From positions 10,565-22,834 of the forward strand of contig JADHZB010001340.1 of assembly GCA_015657535.1 (NCBI GenBank): a DNA stretch of 12,270 nt, written 5' to 3'. Shown here piece by piece: positions 7,646 through 12,270 of this stretch. The stretch comes from Nephromyces sp. MM_2019. Taxonomy: Eukaryota > Apicomplexa > Aconoidasida > Nephromycida. Each line of letters begins with the position of its first letter. Within the stretch, counting starts at the first letter, position 1. The notes under the pieces are model-generated. The model was not told where the DNA came from. It made no database searches and worked only from the letters and a program-made list of their open reading frames with translations. A program made the position numbers and the translations under genes.

Positions 7646-8257
7646 TGTGTTTGTTGGGATACAGAAAGTCATGCAGGAATATTCTGCTAAGGTCTATCCC
7701 CTTTATAATATACCTTCGATGAAGACATGTGTGTATCTCTCGTATAGAGTTACTGTTACTGCATGATGCTTGCTTGAGAAGTAGCAGCATTGATATGATG
7801 GGTGGGTATGTGTGTGTGGTGAAAGTTGAGTAAATCCATTCCTACACGCCAGAAAAGTTGATGTGTTGCGAAGAAGTGTGTGTGTATAGCTTGTTTGTAG
7901 GGTGATAGTTTGGTGGGCTCCACTGGCTGATTTTTGTTGGTTTTGTGTGTGCGACGTGTTTGCAGGTGATGCTTGTTGTATGTGAGCTCCTTTTAGGTGC
8001 TATTGGTTTGGTGTGTGTGACTTCCTCATAGTTTTAGGTGCTATTTTATGTATGTGCCTAGGTCTAGGTGCTGTTTGGTGTGTGTGTTTCCGACTTATGA
8101 TTTGAGTACAAAGGGTCCAAGATGCTTGTGTGTGTGGAGTATGTTTTCCTCTGTTTAGCTCAAACATTAGTGGGCTGGGTTTCAATGTTTGGGGGCAGGC
8201 TAGCCATCTCAGACTAGCTTGAGGGGCTCTGTTAAGAAGTTGTACACCCCCTGGTGA
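7646..8257. other. Unassigned TG-rich spacer
   Basis: It has many short TG runs with no gene that I can support. taggtgct recurs at 7994, 8035 and 8065, two of the copies followed shortly by ttggtgtgtgtg, a degenerate repeat with uneven steps of 41 and 30 bases. Confidence 0.5.
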
Positions 8258-8302
8258 GCTCTCTTCCTACTTGGCTTGGGTGGCTCTCTTCCTACTTGGC
8301 TT
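8258..8302 (+). repeat. 25-bp duplication carrying CTCTTCCTACT
   Basis: gctctcttcctacttggctt is present exactly at 8258-8277 and 8283-8302, separated by gggtg. The 11-base heart ctcttcctact occurs twice more at 9237-9247 and 9388-9398, within or just before the large coding region. Confidence 0.93.
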
Positions 8303-9130
8303 AAGCTAAGGTTAGTGTATGTGTGTCTTCCATTTGTTGAAGATTCTCTCTAGCTTTCCTGGTAGTGTAGGTATAGCCGCCAAAGCAGTGTTTGAAAAGC
8401 ATGAAAAACAGTGTGCACACACACGATTGGGAGTGTACATACATGAGACGGGTTTTGCACAAGCTCCCTGTGTGAAGCACACACACAGTAAAGTGTTTCA
8501 TCAATTTTCATTATGTTTGCTCAACTTAGCGTGATAAGTCCTTTTAGCCTTGCTATAACAATCTTATGCTATAATTACATGGCGATATATATGTGTGTGT
8601 CTGCATTTATGTGTAAATTAATGTGTGTGAGAAGCAGCCTGCTGTAGAGTGCGTATAGCTAGCGTCACCGTAAAGCGTTTTGTGTGTGCAAATTTTCTGG
8701 TAAAAGACGTGCTTCCTTTTAAATGCCTTCTATCGGGCATTGGAACACGCTGCTGCACACAGTTCAACCTAGTCCTGCTGATGCGTCTACTCATGCATGC
8801 CTCACACACACAACTGCACCCCCTCATCACCCAACCACCCCCTTACAACCACATCCCCCTCACCATGTATATCATCAATTGAGAATCTTCTCAGCAATAT
8901 GACGAAGCAGCTATTCACATACACACCAAGAATTTGCTTCTTCTACTACTTGCAGGCAACACACACACATAATGCGTTCCCATAAGGCAGGATGAATCAA
9001 CTCCCAACAGGCTTCATCCCTCCAATGCTCTTCCTTTAGGAAGAGAGTGTTTTTGCTACCCCCCTTTACCCTTAGTTAAGCACCCCCCTATAGAAGATGC
9101 TAACCTAGTGCTAAGATATCTCAGCAAGCT
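8303..9130. other. Region upstream of the large gene, no clear gene
   Basis: It contains two ordinary-length + frames (8319-8534 with ATG, and an uninitiated frame 8649-8882) and CA/TG tracts. 8810-8870 is pyrimidine- and C-rich. 9060-9090 has two C runs shortly before the start at 9131. This stretch should hold the promoter and 5' leader of the downstream gene if that gene begins at 9131, but I cannot identify a TATA box or initiator with confidence. Confidence 0.45.
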
Positions 9131-12100
9131 ATGGGGTGCAAAAGTTCAACTCTTTTATATGCTAATCAGCTGCACAAAGCTGCTGGAGGAGGGTATTGTG
9201 CGAAGGAGGGTGCAGTCTTGGCTGTAACATCCCCCCCTCTTCCTACTTTGCCTTCTCTAGTGGAAAAAACGTCTGAAAATTGCACCAAGAATTGCGCCAA
9301 ATCCTCGAGTTTGTGCGAAAAATCGCTTCCTCTCGTCTCAATGAACCCCGAAGATTCTTCAGTGTGCGAGGCGTGGAAACACCCCCCCTCTTCCTACTCG
9401 TCGAACGTACCCTCTTCAGGAAGGCTGCTTTACAAGCGACGCACACAGCCCTCTTCTTCATTTCTTACCGATTTTATGCCCTGTGAATTGGGTAGAGAAG
9501 CAGATTCTTCTCCGTCAGCCCCCATTACACCTTCATCCACTTCTTCCTCCCAGCAGCTTTACGTTGGGAAAACTTCGCAGCCTTGTGCTGCACACACAGA
9601 AAGAGGGATGCCTGCTCATAGGCTCCACAAAGACACAACAAATCTACCCCTCTGCATCGAAGAAGGAGGGAGAAATCCTCCTAAGCAGCTTGGCTTCCCC
9701 ATCACTTCGTTTCCAGGAGAAAAGCCTTCATTAGGTGCTGCACACACTAGTAATAAGGGGGAGTATTATTCAAGCAGTGAAGATTACTTCACAGGCGATT
9801 ATACGCCTGTATACGATTCGTCTTGCAGGACTTCATCAGTTATCCAAAGGCTAGAAAGCCTCCCACAACACACTGCTCACCTGTCTTCAAAGGAAAGTTC
9901 TAGCAACTTTGGGTGTTGTTCTTGCTGCTCTTCCCCACTTGATGCAGTTTCGCTCTCCCCTGCTTTTGTTTGTTGTACATGCAATCATTCCTCAGAACTT
10001 AAGAGTACTAGGCTGAAGCTCATGTCTGCACTGAATGGAGAATTTGATAAGGAATGGCTTCTATCATTGCTCTGTGCCTCACAGAGTGTTGGAGGGGGGG
10101 TAGTACATAAGTCTAAGTGGCTTTACCCGAGGTTTTACGCTGTGTACGTACTCTCCAAGGTTTCTTGTGGGGACCCTCCTTCACACACACACAGTTTGCC
10201 AGCTCCAGAAAGCTGCAATGGAGATGCGGGTGATGCTGAAGCCTCTGTAACCTCGCCTGAGGTGGAAGAAGGGCCCGGGAAAATATCTCCCTCAGCTTCT
10301 CAGTATATGCAGGGAGGTGTTGTGTGTTCCGAGAATGGCTGGTACTTTTCTTCATTGATAGCTGAAAATGGTTGGAAAGAAGCGGGTTATCCGTGGAGGC
10401 TCTTGAGTTTATCACTGCAACGAAGCTTGCTGTTGCTTCACCATTCAAGTGATGAAGGCTTTAAGAGCTCAGAAAGTCTCACACAGAACTGGTATACTAC
10501 CATTGATTCTCCTTCTCTGTTGTCTTCTTTTTCACCTACCTCTGCTTCACATTCTCCTGGCGTGTGTGGATCATGCACTCACCAAACGGCTACTGATACA
10601 AATTTACAATCTTCAAGGCATAACCACCCTCTTCCAGCAACACACACTGCTGTTGCTCAGTCTCCTCTGGAAGTTTCCCCCACCAATCGCTGCCACTGCG
10701 TGTATGTAACTCGCGATGATGACCTGGAACTTGTGTGCGTGTCTCAGCACACTAATCCCTCCGCTGCTTCGAGCTACTCCTTTCATAACCAGCAAGCCGA
10801 ATCCTCCTCTGATTTTCATAAGAGTAGCTGGTGGTGGGATGGTTCACCCCCCTTTATAGGAGGAGCATCACCACACACACACACCGTATCCTGCCCCCAG
10901 GAGAAGAATGAAGGTGCAGCAGCAGCCAGCGTAACCTCCAGAAAGAAGGCTACTACTCTGAGAGGATATATAGCAAAAGATGCGGAAAAAAACCCCTTTT
11001 TTCTCGTGGAGAATGAAGGCTTTTCTCCATCTTCTTGCGAATCATCTTCAGCAGGTTATGCTCATTCTAACGGAGCACACCTTCTGCCTAACAGATCTCA
11101 TCAAAGAGAAGCAGGACAGGCAGAAGGAGATGCGGAAGTTCGAAAGAAGAACATGAAATGGAGTGCGGCTGCCAATAAGAAGGCATTTCCTTCTAAAGGA
11201 GCTCGTAAATTCCTCATTTTTAGGGGCTCTAAAGCGTCTTCTTACGAGCAAAAGGAGTTGATAAAGGGAAGAGTATCGAGGGAGCAACGTAAGAGCCACT
11301 CAAAGCCTGTGTGTGCGGAGAAAGAGCGCCTTAAATATGAGGGGTTGGGGGGGAGTTCTGTCTCTTCTCTCACTAAAAGTACTGCAAACACACCCCAGAA
11401 AAGCTCATCCTTAGATGAAGCTTCTTTGGGGAGTGCCGGCGTTATTAGCGTCTTCATTGATGCTGGCTTGTTTGCCAAGAATATTGGGTGTGCGACTGAA
11501 GAGGAGGGGTTATCCCTCCTGCTGAGCAGCTTTCGCACACACACGGAGCTGGTCCTCTGCTCTTTGCTTGATGAGTGGCAGGAGAACTTCTTGTATCATC
11601 GTGGTGTTATTCAGGAGGTAGAGGGGGGTGAGGAAGGGTGGAAACCTTCTCCTTCTGTGAACCCTCCCCACTCTACTTCTAGGGGTGCTGAGGCTAACCC
11701 CCTGGCTGTTTCTCAAAGTAGTGAAGCCGCTATCTCTGCTTTGTCCTATGATGGTGGAGGATCTAGCGATTTGCACGTTTCCAATATGAGAAATGAAGCT
11801 TCCACCCCTCAGCAGGTTTCCATCAGGAATGATGGAGCTTCCAACCCCCACCCCTCTAGCGCAGCGCTGATGGGGGATAGTTTATGGTATTCTTCAGAGG
11901 CTAGCTTACAGCACGCAGAGCCGCATAAGATTCCGAAGCCTTCGCTTAATGCTTTGGAGTGTGTGTGTTCTCCCCCTTCTCCCCCCAGGGAGAAGGCAGC
12001 GAACTTTGAAGAAGAGATGAGAGCGTTTAGTAGCTTGAAGAGCAATCTCCCTCCGCTAAACACCAGAGCTGCAGATGAAGAGCTGAGAAACTTCGCGGGT

Positions 12101-12270
12101 GTTTCTGAGAATGATAGCCTCTCCCCCTCCCTGTTAGCTGCGCAAACACAGCTAACTCGCGAGGGAACTTTATCTGGGAAGGTCGATGGAGGGCTCATAG
12201 TGGGTATCTCTTCTCATCCTAGAGATTCTGATGTTTCTACCCCCTTGGCTGATTTAGGGTTTAGCGAAGC
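9131..12270 (+). CDS. Large Ser-rich protein with N-terminal acylation motif, 3' end outside the window
   Basis: A single frame runs from ATG 9131 to the last base: 1046 full codons, no stop, preceded by in-frame TAA 9101-9103. The start has G at -3 and G at +4, a good eukaryotic context, and gives MGCKSS: Gly2 and Ser6 fit N-myristoylation and Cys3 fits palmitoylation, so membrane tethering is inferred. The protein is Ser/Pro-rich and probably mostly disordered, with denser, more structured-looking segments near residues 289-345 (including KWLYPRFYAVYVL), 401-444, 519-539 and 769-831. Cysteine clusters CCSCC (262-266) and CCTCNH (281-286) might bind metal or be acylated. WWW lies at 567-569, and a Lys/Arg-rich stretch at about 671-720. 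There is no clear membrane span. CA tracts appear as His-Thr runs at residues 155, 205, 352, 504, 582 and 803. No domain or family recognised. The 5' limit is uncertain: a splice acceptor near 9260 could make 9131-9260 intronic. The frame itself is very likely coding. Confidence 0.85.
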   Translation, partial: MGCKSSTLLYANQLHKAAGGGYCAKEGAVLAVTSPPLPTLPSLVEKTSENCTKNCAKSSSLCEKSLPLVSMNPEDSSVCEAWKHPPSSYSSNVPSSGRLLYKRRTQPSSSFLTDFMPCELGREADSSPSAPITPSSTSSSQQLYVGKTSQPCAAHTERGMPAHRLHKDTTNLPLCIEEGGRNPPKQLGFPITSFPGEKPSLGAAHTSNKGEYYSSSEDYFTGDYTPVYDSSCRTSSVIQRLESLPQHTAHLSSKESSSNFGCCSCCSSPLDAVSLSPAFVCCTCNHSSELKSTRLKLMSALNGEFDKEWLLSLLCASQSVGGGVVHKSKWLYPRFYAVYVLSKVSCGDPPSHTHSLPAPESCNGDAGDAEASVTSPEVEEGPGKISPSASQYMQGGVVCSENGWYFSSLIAENGWKEAGYPWRLLSLSLQRSLLLLHHSSDEGFKSSESLTQNWYTTIDSPSLLSSFSPTSASHSPGVCGSCTHQTATDTNLQSSRHNHPLPATHTAVAQSPLEVSPTNRCHCVYVTRDDDLELVCVSQHTNPSAASSYSFHNQQAESSSDFHKSSWWWDGSPPFIGGASPHTHTVSCPQEKNEGAAAASVTSRKKATTLRGYIAKDAEKNPFFLVENEGFSPSSCESSSAGYAHSNGAHLLPNRSHQREAGQAEGDAEVRKKNMKWSAAANKKAFPSKGARKFLIFRGSKASSYEQKELIKGRVSREQRKSHSKPVCAEKERLKYEGLGGSSVSSLTKSTANTPQKSSSLDEASLGSAGVISVFIDAGLFAKNIGCATEEEGLSLLLSSFRTHTELVLCSLLDEWQENFLYHRGVIQEVEGGEEGWKPSPSVNPPHSTSRGAEANPLAVSQSSEAAISALSYDGGGSSDLHVSNMRNEASTPQQVSIRNDGASNPHPSSAALMGDSLWYSSEASLQHAEPHKIPKPSLNALECVCSPPSPPREKAANFEEEMRAFSSLKSNLPPLNTRAADEELRNFAGVSENDSLSPSLLAAQTQLTREGTLSGKVDGGLIVGISSHPRDSDVSTPLADLGFSE
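9231..9260 (+). promoter_or_regulatory. Candidate 3' splice site (pyrimidine tract and AG)
   Basis: A run of seven C followed by tcttcctactttgccttc and tctag makes an almost unbroken pyrimidine tract ending in AG at 9259-9260. If it is used, the exon starts at 9261 in the same open frame and the MGCKSS start is lost. A second, similar tract with the identical first 17 bases lies at 9382-9398 and is followed by ctcttcag ending at 9419. The two copies are 151 bases apart and so are read in different frames, which suggests a nucleic-acid role and not a shared peptide. Confidence 0.33.
11777..11854 (+). repeat. Diverged 39-bp in-frame duplication inside the large gene
   Basis: Bases 11777-11815 and 11816-11854 are two adjacent 39-base units, encoding VSNMRNEASTPQQ and VSIRNDGASNPHP (residues 883-908). 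The shared gtttcca and gagcttcca-type strings show common origin. The length is a multiple of three, so the reading frame is kept. Confidence 0.75.

Noticed and set aside
7461..7790. 109-codon ATG-started minus-strand ORF
   Set aside because: Its second half is the 19-bp repeat read in shifting frames, so the peptide is not repeated consistently. The first half has no recognisable feature and no splice boundaries.
8319..8534. 71-codon ATG-started + ORF
   Set aside because: Length within chance expectation, includes CA-tract His-Thr, no domain or signal. Kept only as part of the upstream region.
9243..12198. Several minus-strand and off-frame + ORFs of about 70-130 codons over the large gene
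   Set aside because: They are antisense or frame shadows of the 1046-codon open frame, which is far longer and has consistent composition.
1..12270. tRNA or rRNA genes
   Set aside because: I looked for GTTCGA-type B boxes with a matching acceptor stem and for conserved rRNA strings and found none that fit. A covariance-model scan would be decisive.

Overview
The window looks like nuclear DNA from a unicellular eukaryote, and not from a bacterium, phage or plasmid. About three quarters of it has no convincing gene. It is full of short CA/TG tracts and minisatellites, and the few coding-like pieces can be bounded by eukaryotic-type splice signals. There are no ribosome-binding-site plus ORF operons, no tRNA or rRNA, and no insertion sequence or CRISPR array that I can see. 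The Ser-rich, low-complexity protein at the right end and the intron-like spacers would suit an apicomplexan or other alveolate protist, but this is a weak impression and I cannot assign a taxon.

Layout. 1-96 is a 47-bp tandem duplication cut by the window edge. 97-1563 is unassigned sequence with one TG-rich block. 1564-2001 (+) is a possible terminal exon built around a 21-bp array (1699-1929) encoding ten identical seven-residue units. 2002-3350 is unassigned, with a doubtful 90-codon ORF and a perfect 17-bp inverted repeat. 3351-5375 is a minisatellite belt: a 20-bp CTAGGG-type repeat, a 23-bp array of 13 copies, a 16-bp CA-rich array, a CA/ATCATCAACA repeat field and a 27+25-bp repeat. 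5376-9130 is mostly TG-rich, with several further direct duplications and one possible minus-strand exon at 6282-6418.

The one strong gene starts at 9131 (+) and is still open at the last base. I checked 1046 codons without a stop. It is easy to miss because no stop lies inside the window. It encodes a long, Ser-rich, apparently largely disordered protein. Its N-terminus begins MGCKSS, a good candidate for N-myristoylation plus palmitoylation. It also has two cysteine clusters and repeated His-Thr runs where CA tracts fall in the coding sequence. I recognise no domain and give it no name. A competing model, in which the 5' part is intron and a splice acceptor lies near 9260, is recorded.

No functional link between genes can be read here. 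The main points of interest are the unnamed acylation-motif protein, the coding-constrained 21-bp array, and the way CA/TG tracts run through both spacer and coding DNA.
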